A DNA stretch of 62,161 nt, from the NCBI GenBank assembly GCA_014860455.1, contig JACZJQ010000339.1:1-62161 (forward strand), given 5' to 3'. The notes under the pieces were generated by a model. That model was not told where the DNA came from and ran no database searches. It worked only from the letters and a program-made list of their open reading frames with translations. This DNA comes from Bryobacteraceae bacterium (GTDB lineage Bacteria; Acidobacteriota; Terriglobia; Bryobacterales; Bryobacteraceae). Within the stretch, counting starts at the first letter, position 1. Every line of letters starts with the position of its first letter. The position numbers and the translations under genes were made by a program. Below are positions 22,461 through 31,494 of this stretch, piece after piece.

Positions 22461-22922
22461 ATGGCGACATTAGGCGGATTGATGGAGTGGCTGGGCGCGG
22501 CGAAGGCTCCGGCCCGGCGGGAGAAATCGGATTTCCGGTTGCGTGCGCTGCCGCGCGAGGACATCCTGCTGTTTGTGAAGGACATCGACAACACGGGTGT
22601 GGAGCGCGTGGCGGACACGCGCGAGACGCTGGCCAGCGTGGGCATGGCCGGAGGTGTGATCGCCACCAGCATTCTGGTGATCGCGTTGCTGCTGCCGGGT
22701 ACGTATTCGCTGGTGGCCAGCCACCGGATCGAGTCACTGAAGCAGGATCGGGAAAAGCTGGTGAACACGCTGAGGAGCGCGCGCGCCGAACGGGCGCGGC
22801 TGGAAAGTCCGGCGCAGGTGGAGCATTGGGCAGGCAGGGAATTCGTGGCTCCGGCGGCGAACGCGGTTCTGTATGCCGCTCCGAGCGGCGAGACGGTGGC
22901 GAAGTTGTCAGGCGGCGAATAG
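22461..22922 (+). CDS. ftsL: FtsL-like cell division protein
   Basis: A 153-residue bitopic membrane protein with one transmembrane segment (VGMAGGVIATSILVIALLLPGTYSLVA), followed by a short coiled coil beginning SHRIESLKQDREKLVNTLRSARAERARLESP. FtsL proteins conserve topology rather than sequence; identification depends on this topology and on the position between rsmH and ftsI. The cytoplasmic N-terminus (about 60 residues) is longer than in the E. coli protein (~35). ATG 22461 follows GGAGG by 7 bases. Acts at mid-cell with FtsB and FtsQ to activate FtsW-FtsI. Confidence 0.75.
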   Translation: MATLGGLMEWLGAAKAPARREKSDFRLRALPREDILLFVKDIDNTGVERVADTRETLASVGMAGGVIATSILVIALLLPGTYSLVASHRIESLKQDREKLVNTLRSARAERARLESPAQVEHWAGREFVAPAANAVLYAAPSGETVAKLSGGE

Positions 22923-23000
22923 GCCAGGAAACGTGGGGCGAGGGGGACGGCGAGCGGGAATGCAGGTGGGCATGGCCGGGCAGATGAGGCGGAGTTCGAG

Positions 23001-25073
23001 ATGGCAATCCAGGTGGAGAGAAAGTCGGCGCGCCGGGCGATTTGGATCGGCCGGCTGACGGTTTTCTGGGCGCTTGCGGTTATCGGCAAGTTGGTCTACC
23101 TGCAGGTGGTGATGCACGACCTGTACGTCGAGATCGCCCGCAGCCAGCATGAACGGGTGGTGCCGGTCAGGGCCACGCGCGGCGATATTGTGGACCGGAC
23201 GGGCCATCCGCTGGCGCTCAGCATCCGGACGCAGTCGGTCGTGATCAATCCGCGGCGGGTGGTGGACGAGAGGTTCTTCGCCGGCGCGGTGGCGCCGGTG
23301 CTGGGGATCCCGGCGCCGGAGATCGAAAAGCAGATCGTTGAGCGCAAGCGTCGGCCGGCAGGGGCGCCGGGCCGGTCGTACATGGTGTTGAAGCGGCATG
23401 TGACCGATGAAGAGGTGCTGCGGCTCAAGCGCCAGCCGTTTCCCTACATCGAGATTGTGCCGGACAGCCGCCGCGAATACCCGAACGGGACGCTGGCGGC
23501 CCATGTCATCGGAAGCCTGAACCGCGAAGGCAACGGCAACGCAGGGATAGAGCAGAAATTGAACGCCGACCTGAAGGGCAAGCCGGGCACGATGAGGGTG
23601 CTGACTGATTCGCTGCAGGATCGCTACATCAGCTGGATCGAAAAGCCGGCAACTGAAGGGGTCAACCTGACGTTGACGCTGGACAGCGCCATCCAGTACG
23701 AGGCCGAGCGCGCACTGGCCGAGGGCGTCGCCGCCGCCTCGGCGAAGAAGGCGACCGTCATCGTCATGAGGCCGGAGGACGGGGCGATTCTGGCCCTGGC
23801 GAACTATCCGAGCTTCGATCCCTCCGAAGTGGTTCCCGACGAGGCCGGCGCACGCAAGGCGGCCATGGAGCGGCGGCTGAATATCGCGGTGCAGGAACCC
23901 TGTGAGCCCGGTTCGGTGATGAAGATGATCACCGTGACGATGGGCCTGGATACGGGCAAGTACTCGGAGAACACTCTCATCAATTGCGAGAACGGACGGT
24001 TCCCGCGCCCAGGGCGTAAGTCGATCACGGATTTGCACCATGGTTACGGGACCATTCCTCTGCCCATGGTGCTGATCAAGTCCTCCAACATCGGTGTGGC
24101 CAAGGTGGCGATCGATCTCGGACCAAGGACTCTGTGGGAATATCTGATGAAGTTCGGCATGGGCAGAAAGACAGGGATCGAACTGCCGGGCGAGACTGCC
24201 GGCATCCTGCGGCGCCTGGAATGCAAGGGTCCGAACGACAACTGGTGCTGGGGGCCGAACTCGCACGAGTACATCGCGTTCGGACATGAGATTGCCGCAA
24301 CTGCCGTGCAACTGGCGAGATCGACGGCTGTTGTCGCCAATGGCGGATACCTTGTCGAGCCTCATTTGTTGGCCAGGAAGCAGCGCCCGCGTGCGGACGC
24401 AACGATGGAGGATCTGCCCATCGTCCGCAACCAGGCCAGGCGCGTGATCGACGGCGATACATCGGTCCAATTGCGCAGGATCATGCAGCGCGTGGTGCTG
24501 GAAGGCACCGGTAAGCGGGCGCAGGTGGGCGGATGGAGTACGGGCGGAAAAACGGGCTCGGCCGAAATGTTCGTGCCCGGCCAGGGCTGGGTGAACCGCC
24601 ACAACTCGTCGTTCATCGGTTTCGCGCCGGTGGCCAATCCGAAGGTGGTGGTGGTGGTGACGTTGAACGATACGCCGCGCCAGGGCGGATCTGTCGCCGC
24701 GCCTGTGTTTGCGAAGGTGGCGTCGGCGGCGCTCAGGATTCTCCAGGTGCCGATGGACGCGCCCGAAACAAGCGTTCCGGAAGTGCCGGAACAGTTGATC
24801 GCGGCGGTGCCGGAGAAGGTGGAAATGCTGCCGCCGGATCCGGTGAAGCCGTCGAAACAGGACCCGCCCGCCGCACCGCCCTCGCCGCTGCTGGCGGGGC
24901 CTCGAGTGCCCGATTTTCGAGGGTTGCCGCTGGTGGCCGTGCTGCGGCGATCCTCGGCGCTGGGTGTCGAGGTGGAAGTGGTTGGATCGGGCAGGGCGAA
25001 GCGGCAGGACCCGCCGCCGGGCGGCGTGATGCCGGCGGGCGGGCGCGTGCGGGTGGAGTTCGCAAAGCCGTGA
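23001..25073 (+). CDS. ftsI: Septal peptidoglycan transpeptidase FtsI (PBP3) with a PASTA domain
   Basis: Class B penicillin-binding protein that cross-links septal peptidoglycan. After one membrane helix (IGRLTVFWALAVIGKLVYLQVV) and the pedestal domain (RGDIVDRTGHPLA), the transpeptidase domain shows S305-V-M-K308 (catalytic serine and lysine), S361-S-N363 and K517-T-G519. A proline-rich linker (about 590-640) leads to a single C-terminal PASTA domain (VPDFRGLPLVAVLRRSSALG ... RQDPPPGGVMPAGGRVRVEF), which proteobacterial FtsI usually lacks but many other phyla have. 690 residues; ATG 23001. Stop TGA overlaps the GTG of murE by 4 bases. Confidence 0.95.
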   Translation: MAIQVERKSARRAIWIGRLTVFWALAVIGKLVYLQVVMHDLYVEIARSQHERVVPVRATRGDIVDRTGHPLALSIRTQSVVINPRRVVDERFFAGAVAPVLGIPAPEIEKQIVERKRRPAGAPGRSYMVLKRHVTDEEVLRLKRQPFPYIEIVPDSRREYPNGTLAAHVIGSLNREGNGNAGIEQKLNADLKGKPGTMRVLTDSLQDRYISWIEKPATEGVNLTLTLDSAIQYEAERALAEGVAAASAKKATVIVMRPEDGAILALANYPSFDPSEVVPDEAGARKAAMERRLNIAVQEPCEPGSVMKMITVTMGLDTGKYSENTLINCENGRFPRPGRKSITDLHHGYGTIPLPMVLIKSSNIGVAKVAIDLGPRTLWEYLMKFGMGRKTGIELPGETAGILRRLECKGPNDNWCWGPNSHEYIAFGHEIAATAVQLARSTAVVANGGYLVEPHLLARKQRPRADATMEDLPIVRNQARRVIDGDTSVQLRRIMQRVVLEGTGKRAQVGGWSTGGKTGSAEMFVPGQGWVNRHNSSFIGFAPVANPKVVVVVTLNDTPRQGGSVAAPVFAKVASAALRILQVPMDAPETSVPEVPEQLIAAVPEKVEMLPPDPVKPSKQDPPAAPPSPLLAGPRVPDFRGLPLVAVLRRSSALGVEVEVVGSGRAKRQDPPPGGVMPAGGRVRVEFAKP

Positions 25074-26554
25074 AGACCCTCGGCGAGTTGTTTCCCGCAC
25101 CGCCGCTGCCGCAGGAGATCCGCACGCTCGCGGTGAGCGGCCTCGAATACGATTCGCGCAAAGTGCAGCCGGGATCGGTGTTTTTTGCATTTACCGGCAG
25201 CCGCCAGGACGGCCGGGCGTTTGCGGTGCAAGCAGTCGAGCGCGGCGCATCAGTGGTGGTGAGCGAGTCGGTTGCGCCGGATGGGTTTCCCGCGACGTGG
25301 ATTCAGGTGCCTCACGGGCGGCGTGCGCTGGCGGAGATGGCGCGCCGGTTCTTTGATTGTCCGGACCTTAAGATCCGGCTCACGGGCATCACCGGCACGA
25401 ACGGCAAGACGACGACGGCGTACCTGATCGATCAATGCCTGCGGGCGCTGGGGCGCAGGACGGGCATGGTGGGGACGGTGGAGTACAGGGTACTTGATGA
25501 AGTCAGGCCGGCGGTGAACACGACGCCGGAGTCGGTCGACCTGGCGCGCATTTTCGCCGAAGTGGCCGCGGGCGGGGGCACCGACTGCAGCCTGGAGGTG
25601 AGCTCCCACGCACTGGCTCTGGGCCGCGTGCATGGCCTCGATTTCCATACGGCGATCTTCAGCAACCTGACGCGCGACCATCTGGATTTCCACGAGTCGA
25701 TGGAAGAGTACTTCGCCGCCAAGTGCATGCTGTTCGAGGGCGCCGGCGGCGCGCCTCCACGATACGCGGCGATCAATTCAGACGACGAATGGGGCTGCAA
25801 GATCCCGGTCTCGAATAGTACCGAGGCGCTACCTTACGGGCTCAAGGAAGGCGCGGCCATACGGGCGACGGAAGTGGAGACCGGAATCGGCGGATTGAAG
25901 TTCAAGATCGACTGGCGCGGCGGGAGCTATCCGGTCAAGTCGCAATTGACAGGCATGATGAACGTCTACAACCTGACGGCCGCTTTCGCCGCGCTCGTCA
26001 CGCTGGATGTTGAACCCGACCAGGCCGCCGAGGTCCTGAGCCAGTGCCCGGGCGCGCCGGGAAGGTTCCAGCGTGTGGATCTGGGCCAACCGTTCATGGT
26101 GGCGGTGGACTACGCGCACACAGACGATGCGCTGCGCAACGTCATCCAGGCGGCACGGAAACTGACTTCGGCGCGGGTGATCACGCTGTTCGGCTGCGGC
26201 GGCGACCGCGACCGCAATAAGCGGCCGATGATGGGCAAAGCGGCTGCAGAGTTGAGCGACTTCGTCGTAGTCACCAGCGACAACCCGCGCAACGAGGACC
26301 CGCTGCTGATCATCAACGACATCCTGGTCGGCGTCCAGAAATGCGATACGCCGTTTGTTGTCCTTCCCGACCGGCGCGAAGCGATTCGCAAAGCGATCGG
26401 CGAGGCCCGGCCGGGCGACGTAGTGATCCTCGCCGGCAAGGGCCACGAGAATTACCAGGTGCTGAAGTCGGCCACGATCCACTTCGACGACCGTGAGGTG
26501 GCTGAAGAGACGCTCGCCGGAATGGGGTATGCACGCGATGGGGAGCGGCGATGA
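25070..26554 (+). CDS. murE: UDP-MurNAc-tripeptide synthetase MurE (meso-DAP type)
   Basis: Adds meso-diaminopimelate to UDP-MurNAc-L-Ala-D-Glu. The 494-residue Mur ligase shows GITGTNGKTTTAYLI (ATP P-loop), the carbamylated-lysine region and DYAHTDDALRNVI, GCGGDRDRNKRP. D404-N-P-R407 in SDNPRNEDP is the motif that selects meso-DAP over lysine, which fits a Gram-negative type wall. The start is GTG 25070 overlapping the ftsI stop (GTGA); the much longer in-frame extension upstream is ftsI shadow. Its stop overlaps murF by 4 bases. Confidence 0.96.
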   Translation: MKTLGELFPAPPLPQEIRTLAVSGLEYDSRKVQPGSVFFAFTGSRQDGRAFAVQAVERGASVVVSESVAPDGFPATWIQVPHGRRALAEMARRFFDCPDLKIRLTGITGTNGKTTTAYLIDQCLRALGRRTGMVGTVEYRVLDEVRPAVNTTPESVDLARIFAEVAAGGGTDCSLEVSSHALALGRVHGLDFHTAIFSNLTRDHLDFHESMEEYFAAKCMLFEGAGGAPPRYAAINSDDEWGCKIPVSNSTEALPYGLKEGAAIRATEVETGIGGLKFKIDWRGGSYPVKSQLTGMMNVYNLTAAFAALVTLDVEPDQAAEVLSQCPGAPGRFQRVDLGQPFMVAVDYAHTDDALRNVIQAARKLTSARVITLFGCGGDRDRNKRPMMGKAAAELSDFVVVTSDNPRNEDPLLIINDILVGVQKCDTPFVVLPDRREAIRKAIGEARPGDVVILAGKGHENYQVLKSATIHFDDREVAEETLAGMGYARDGERR

Positions 26555-27858
26555 AAGTGGAAGTCGCCGGCATTGCCTGCCAGGGAGTCAGCACCGATAC
26601 GCGGACCCTGCAGCCGGGCCAAGCCTATGTCGCCCTTACCGGCGAGCATCATGATGGACACGACTATGTGGCGGCGGCCATTGAGCGGGGTGCGCGGGCG
26701 GCTGTGCTGGCGAGGCCCGTTCAACTGCCCATCGCCCAGGAGATTGTCCCGGACACGCTTCAATGGCTGCAGCAGGAGGCCGCGCGGCGCAGATCGGCAT
26801 GGGGCCGCGCCGTGGTGGCGGTCACCGGCAGCGCCGGCAAGACGACCACCAAGGATGCCATCGCGGCTGCGCTTGAACCGCGGTTCCGCGTGGGCAAGAC
26901 GCAGGGCAATTTCAACAACCACATCGGCGTTCCTCTGTCGATCCTCAACATGCCGGATACGGCGGGCGTCGCGGTTCTGGAAATCGGGATGAACCACGCG
27001 GGCGAGATCCGCGAACTCGCGTCGATCGCGCGGCCCGAGATCGCAGTGGTGACCAACGCCGGCACGGCCCACATCGAGAACTTCGATTCCATCGAAGGCG
27101 TTGCAGCGGCCAAACGCGAACTGGTGGAATCGCTGAGGCCCGACGGTGTTGCGGTTCTCAACTCCGACGACGAGAGGGTGCGCGCATTCGCCGGCGTTCA
27201 CGGCGGGCGCGTGGTGACCTACGGTACCGGCGAAGGCACCACGGTCCGCGCAACCGGGATCGAATACACCGAGCACGGCGCGCGTTTCCATGTCGACGGC
27301 CAGATTGTGGCTTGCCCGCTGCCGGCGCTGGGCGGCGTGATGGCCTGCCTGGCGGCGCTGGCGGTGGCGCGGGTGATGGACGTGCCGTTCATCGACGCAA
27401 GGCAGGCGCTGGAAACGCTGACGCCGCCGAAGATGCGGTTCGAGCGCCTGCACGCGCGCGGCGCGGTGATCTGGAACGACTGCTATAACTCGAATCCCGA
27501 AGCGGCGAAGATGATGATCGACCTGTTGGCCGGGACGCCGGCGAGGCGGCGGATCGCCGTGCTTGGTGAGATGCTTGAGCTAGGCGCCTGGTCCGAATCG
27601 CTGCATCGTGAAGTCGGCGAGTACGCGGCCGAACGGGGCATCGATGTGGTGGCCGGCGTGAAAGGCAACGCCGCGGCGCTGGCGGATGCGGCGGCGAATG
27701 CGTCCGGACACAGGCCGGAGACCGCGTTTTTCGACACGCCCGCCGAGGCCGGACGGTGGTTGAGGGGCAAGGTTTTGGAAGGGGATGCGATCCTGTTAAA
27801 AGGGTCGCGGGGCACGAGAATGGAAGAGGCGCTGGCGGCCTTCATGGAGTCTGATTGA
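26551..27858 (+). CDS. murF: UDP-MurNAc-tripeptide:D-alanyl-D-alanine ligase MurF
   Basis: Attaches D-Ala-D-Ala to complete the pentapeptide precursor. A 435-residue Mur ligase with VAVTGSAGKTTTKDAIA (P-loop), GNFNNHIGVPLSIL (typical MurF segment), LEIGMNHAGEI, NAGTAHIENF and DCYNSNPEAAKMMIDLL, which is characteristic of MurF. The N-terminal substrate domain is on the short side (MKVEVAGIACQGVSTDTRTLQPGQAYVAL). Start ATG 26551 overlaps murE (ATGA); mraY follows 1 base after the stop. No ddl gene is found in this cluster, so D-Ala-D-Ala must be produced elsewhere. Confidence 0.95.
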   Translation: MKVEVAGIACQGVSTDTRTLQPGQAYVALTGEHHDGHDYVAAAIERGARAAVLARPVQLPIAQEIVPDTLQWLQQEAARRRSAWGRAVVAVTGSAGKTTTKDAIAAALEPRFRVGKTQGNFNNHIGVPLSILNMPDTAGVAVLEIGMNHAGEIRELASIARPEIAVVTNAGTAHIENFDSIEGVAAAKRELVESLRPDGVAVLNSDDERVRAFAGVHGGRVVTYGTGEGTTVRATGIEYTEHGARFHVDGQIVACPLPALGGVMACLAALAVARVMDVPFIDARQALETLTPPKMRFERLHARGAVIWNDCYNSNPEAAKMMIDLLAGTPARRRIAVLGEMLELGAWSESLHREVGEYAAERGIDVVAGVKGNAAALADAAANASGHRPETAFFDTPAEAGRWLRGKVLEGDAILLKGSRGTRMEEALAAFMESD

Positions 27859-27859
27859 C

Positions 27860-28993
27860 ATGCTGTACTGGCTCTTCTTCGAGAAGCTCTACCCGCACTT
27901 CACGCCGTTCCGCATCTTCGGCTACGTCACCTTCCGCACACTTGCGGCCAGCCTGACGGCGCTGCTCGTCGCGCTGCTGCTAGGCCCGTGGATGATCCGC
28001 AAACTGCGCGATCTGCAGATCGGCCAGCACATTCGCGAGGAGGGCCCCGAATCGCACCAGAAGAAAGCCGGCACGCCAACCATGGGCGGGCTGCTGATCA
28101 TCACGGCGGTGGTGATCCCGACCGTGTTGTTTACCAATCTGTCGAATCCCTATGTCTGGGTGGCGCTGTTCGGGCTGCTCGGCTACGGCGCGATCGGGTT
28201 CCTGGACGACTGGTCGAAGGTGAAAAAGGGCAAGAACCTGGGATTGACGGGCAAGCAGAAGATGGGCCTGCAAGTCCTGCTCGTGCTGCTTCTCGGCGTC
28301 TGGCTGCTGGTGCTGCACGCCAAGGGGCTGTACTCGACCGAGATCAACATGCCGTTCATCAAGAGCTGGCGGCCCGGTTTGCTGATCGAGCCGTTGCTGG
28401 CGAACCCTTGGACCTATCCGCTGGCGTTCGTCTTCTTCTTCGGATTCCTCTGGCTGGTGGTGGTGGGCGCGTCGAATGCGGTGAATCTGACCGACGGGCT
28501 GGACGGGTTGGCCTCGGGGTTGATGATCATCGCCGGCGGCGCGATGACGGTGCTGTGCTACGTCAGCGGCCACAGGGTGTTTGCCGACTACCTCGACATT
28601 GCACGCCTGCCCGGCGCGGCCGAACTGACCATCTTCGCGGCATCGCTCACCGGCGCCAGCCTGGGCTTCCTTTGGTACAACGCCCACCCGGCAGAGGTGT
28701 TCATGGGCGACGTCGGGTCGCTGGCGCTGGGCGGCAGCCTGGGCGTGATCGCGGTGCTGATCAAACAGGAAATCCTGCTGATCTTCATCGGCGGCGTTTA
28801 TGTGATGGAGGCGCTGAGCGTGATCATCCAGGTGGGGTCGTACAAGATGACGGGCAAGCGGGTGTTCCGAATGGCGCCGCTGCACCACCACTTCGAAAAG
28901 ATGGGCTGGGACGAGGCGAAAGTGATCACTCGGTTCTGGATCGCGGGCCTGGTGATGGCGCTGTTCGCGCTGACGACGCTGAAGTTGAGATAA
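27860..28993 (+). CDS. mraY: Phospho-MurNAc-pentapeptide translocase MraY
   Basis: Transfers phospho-MurNAc-pentapeptide to undecaprenyl phosphate, forming lipid I at the inner membrane. The 377-residue polytopic protein has ten hydrophobic segments and the family motifs GTPTMGGLLI, GFLDDWSKVKKGKNLGLTGKQK (the aspartate pair), NAVNLTDGLDGLASG, FLWYNAHPAEVFMGDVGSLALGG and MAPLHHHFEKMGWDEAKVITRFW with the magnesium/uridine-binding histidines. Length and all signature segments are complete. ATG 27860 lies 1 base after the murF stop; murD starts 2 bases after its own stop. Confidence 0.97.
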   Translation: MLYWLFFEKLYPHFTPFRIFGYVTFRTLAASLTALLVALLLGPWMIRKLRDLQIGQHIREEGPESHQKKAGTPTMGGLLIITAVVIPTVLFTNLSNPYVWVALFGLLGYGAIGFLDDWSKVKKGKNLGLTGKQKMGLQVLLVLLLGVWLLVLHAKGLYSTEINMPFIKSWRPGLLIEPLLANPWTYPLAFVFFFGFLWLVVVGASNAVNLTDGLDGLASGLMIIAGGAMTVLCYVSGHRVFADYLDIARLPGAAELTIFAASLTGASLGFLWYNAHPAEVFMGDVGSLALGGSLGVIAVLIKQEILLIFIGGVYVMEALSVIIQVGSYKMTGKRVFRMAPLHHHFEKMGWDEAKVITRFWIAGLVMALFALTTLKLR

Positions 28994-28995
28994 CG

Positions 28996-30333
28996 ATGGA
29001 ATTCGCCGGCAAGAGGATCGCGGTATTCGGGCTCGCCAAGTCGGGACTGGCGACGGTGGAACTGCTGGCGCGCAAGGGCGCCGAGGTGGTCGCCTGCGAC
29101 GCGAAGCCGCTCGATCAACTGCAAGGTGTCGCGGAGTTTCTGCGCGAACATGGCGCCAGATTCGCGCTGCAAGGTCGTGAGGCCATGGATGGCGTCGAGA
29201 TGGCCGTGCTGAGTCCCGGCGTCAGGCCCGACCAGGAGATCTTCGACGAAGCGCGTCATCGCGGCGTCGAGGTCACCGGCGATGTCGAACTGGCCTGCCG
29301 CTTCCTGCGCGGGCCGGTGATGGGTATCACCGGTTCGAACGGAAAGACGACCGTGACAGCGCTCTGCGGGCATCTGCTCAACGAATGCGGGATTCCGGTC
29401 CAGGTGGGAGGCAACATCGGCAATCAGGCCGTGGCGTCGATGATCGAAACTTCGCGCGACGAACAGTGGAATGTTCTCGAACTCTCCAGCTTCCAGACAG
29501 AGATGTTCCGAAACACGCGCGTCCACATCGGGCTGGCCCTCAACGTCACGCCCGACCATCTGGATCGCCACCACACGATCGAAGAGTACGCCGCGGCGAA
29601 GCTGAACATGTTCGCCGGGCAGCGTCCCGGCGACCATGCCGTGTTGAATGCCGAAAACGAGATCACGCGCTCCTGGGCGCACCGTGTGCCGGGCCGCGTC
29701 CACTGGTTCAACGCCGGCGGGCGCGAGGACGACGGATGCTGGCTCGACGGATCGAATCTGATGGCCGGAGATGAGGCCTGGATGCCTGTCTCGGAGGTCG
29801 GTTTGCGCGGCCGTCACAATCTGGAAAACGTCCTGGCCGCCGGGTGCGGCTGCGCGCTGGCCGGAGCGCCGTTGGATGGAATGCGCGCGGCCGTGGCCAG
29901 CTTCCCCGGCGTCGAGCACCGCATTGAATTCGTCCGCACGCTGAACGGAGTGGACTACTTCAACGATTCGAAGGCGACCAACGTCGATGCCACGATCAAG
30001 GCGCTCGAGTCGTTCGGCCACGGGCTTTGGGTGATCCTTGGCGGCAAGGACAAGGACAGCGACTACCGACCGCTGCGGCCTCTGCTCGCCTCACGCGCAC
30101 GCGCCGCGCTGTTGATCGGCGCGGCGGCGGCGAAGATCGAGTCGCAGATCGCAGGCGCGGTTCGAATCGAACAGTGCGGCGATCTTCAGGCCGCCGTCGC
30201 CCTGGCCCGCGCCCAAGCCTCGACCGGTGACACGGTGCTGCTGGCGCCGGCGTGTGCCAGCTTTGACCAGTTCAGCAGCTATGAACACCGCGGCCGGGTC
30301 TTCAAGGACCAGGTTCGCGAATTGGAGGGATGA
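28996..30333 (+). CDS. murD: UDP-MurNAc-L-alanine:D-glutamate ligase MurD
   Basis: Adds D-glutamate to UDP-MurNAc-L-Ala. The 445-residue protein shows an N-terminal Rossmann domain (RIAVFGLAKSGLATVELLA), the P-loop GITGSNGKTTVTALCGHLL, GNIGNQAV, VLELSSFQTE, LNVTPDHLDRH and the C-terminal NDSKATNVDATIKALESF with ILGGKDKDSDYRPL, LLAPACASFDQFSSYEHRG, all standard MurD elements. ATG 28996 follows the mraY stop by 2 bases; the longer in-frame reading from 27988 is mraY shadow. A 6-base gap separates it from ftsW. Confidence 0.96.
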   Translation: MEFAGKRIAVFGLAKSGLATVELLARKGAEVVACDAKPLDQLQGVAEFLREHGARFALQGREAMDGVEMAVLSPGVRPDQEIFDEARHRGVEVTGDVELACRFLRGPVMGITGSNGKTTVTALCGHLLNECGIPVQVGGNIGNQAVASMIETSRDEQWNVLELSSFQTEMFRNTRVHIGLALNVTPDHLDRHHTIEEYAAAKLNMFAGQRPGDHAVLNAENEITRSWAHRVPGRVHWFNAGGREDDGCWLDGSNLMAGDEAWMPVSEVGLRGRHNLENVLAAGCGCALAGAPLDGMRAAVASFPGVEHRIEFVRTLNGVDYFNDSKATNVDATIKALESFGHGLWVILGGKDKDSDYRPLRPLLASRARAALLIGAAAAKIESQIAGAVRIEQCGDLQAAVALARAQASTGDTVLLAPACASFDQFSSYEHRGRVFKDQVRELEG

Positions 30334-30339
30334 GGGGCT

Positions 30340-31485
30340 ATGACGGTAAAGCTCAGGACAGACTGGCCGCTGTTCAGCGCCACGCTGCTCATCCTGGCCT
30401 TTGGCCTGGTGATGGTATACAGCGCATCCAGCGTCGTTGCCGAAGTCATGCACGGCAAGGAGAGTTGGAGCTATGCCGCCAAGCAACTTGGTTTCGCGCT
30501 GGCGGGTGTGGCGGTGATGCTGTTCCTCAAACGGCTCGACTACGCGCGGCTCCAGCATCCGCTCTGGATCTGGCTACCGGTGGGCGTCGTCTTTGTACTG
30601 TTGGGCGCCGTCATCTTCGCTGATCCCGTCGCGCACCGCTGGTTCCGCTTCGCCGGTGTTCAGTTCCAGCCCTCCGAGCTCGCCAAGCCGGCCATCATTG
30701 TGTTCCTCGCATGGTTCGTCTCGCGCCGGGAAAATAAAGAGTTCGACCGATATACGCTGCTGCCGGCGGCCGTTGTCGTGGGCGGCATCACGGGGCTGAT
30801 CGCCTGGGGCGACCTGGGCACCGCTGCCATTTTGCTCGTTCCGGCGGCGGTTGTCTTCTTTGTCGCGGGAATCGAACGCAAGTATTTCTACTTGACGCTG
30901 CTGCTGGGATTCGCGCTCACAATCTTCTTCCTCGTCCAGAAACCGTACCGGCTGTTTCGCGTGATGGCTTACGCCGGAATCACCGAGCAGACCATCCACA
31001 ACACCAGCTACCTGAAGTGGATCGAGCCGCATCTGGCCGCCAGCAAGGCCGCGCGCGACGCCGACCACCAGCCTCGCCAGGCCCGCATCGCCTCCGGCAG
31101 CGGCGGCATCACAGGCGTCGGGCTGGGCCGCAGCGGGCAGAAACTCGGCTTCCTGCCCGAGGCCCACACGGATTTCATCTACGCCGTCATCGCCGAGGAG
31201 ACGGGCCTGTTTGGCGCCGTGCTGTTGATTGTGGGCTACCTCGTCGTTTTCTGGCGAGGATTCCGGCTCTACTGGCTGGCGCCTGATTTCTTCGGGCGCT
31301 ACCTGGCGCTTGGATGCGTGTCGCTGATCGCGGCGCAGGCCCTGTTCAACATGAGCATGGCGATCAGCCTGTTGCCGACCAAGGGCATCCCGCTGCCGCT
31401 GGTCAGCTACGGCGGAAGCGCGCTGCTGTGCACCCTGGCCACCTTCGGCTTGCTGATGAGCGTCAGCGAGCGGGCGGCGGAATAG
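30340..31485 (+). CDS. ftsW: Septal peptidoglycan polymerase FtsW (SEDS)
   Basis: Glycosyltransferase of the SEDS family that polymerises lipid II at the septum with its partner FtsI. The 381-residue protein has about ten membrane helices, the VMVYSASSVVA opening, AHRWFRFAGVQFQPSELAKPAIIVFLAWF, and D278 in EAHTDFIYAVIAEETG, the SEDS catalytic aspartate. LPLVSYGGSALLCTLATFGLLMSVSER closes the family. It ends in TAG at 31483-31485, immediately followed in the same frame by the murG coding sequence (see findings). Located between murD and murG, as in most dcw clusters. Confidence 0.96.
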   Translation: MTVKLRTDWPLFSATLLILAFGLVMVYSASSVVAEVMHGKESWSYAAKQLGFALAGVAVMLFLKRLDYARLQHPLWIWLPVGVVFVLLGAVIFADPVAHRWFRFAGVQFQPSELAKPAIIVFLAWFVSRRENKEFDRYTLLPAAVVVGGITGLIAWGDLGTAAILLVPAAVVFFVAGIERKYFYLTLLLGFALTIFFLVQKPYRLFRVMAYAGITEQTIHNTSYLKWIEPHLAASKAARDADHQPRQARIASGSGGITGVGLGRSGQKLGFLPEAHTDFIYAVIAEETGLFGAVLLIVGYLVVFWRGFRLYWLAPDFFGRYLALGCVSLIAAQALFNMSMAISLLPTKGIPLPLVSYGGSALLCTLATFGLLMSVSERAAE

Positions 31486-31494
31486 GAGGCGGTC

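Noticed and set aside
24533-25069. N-terminal extension of MurE reaching into ftsI
   Set aside because: The extra 179 residues are ftsI in another frame; GTG 25070 overlapping the ftsI stop gives the normal MurE start.
22908-25190. Long minus-strand open frame (760 codons) opposite ftsI
   Set aside because: High-GC antisense shadow; ftsI motifs on the plus strand are complete and the minus product is R/H/P-rich without any domain.
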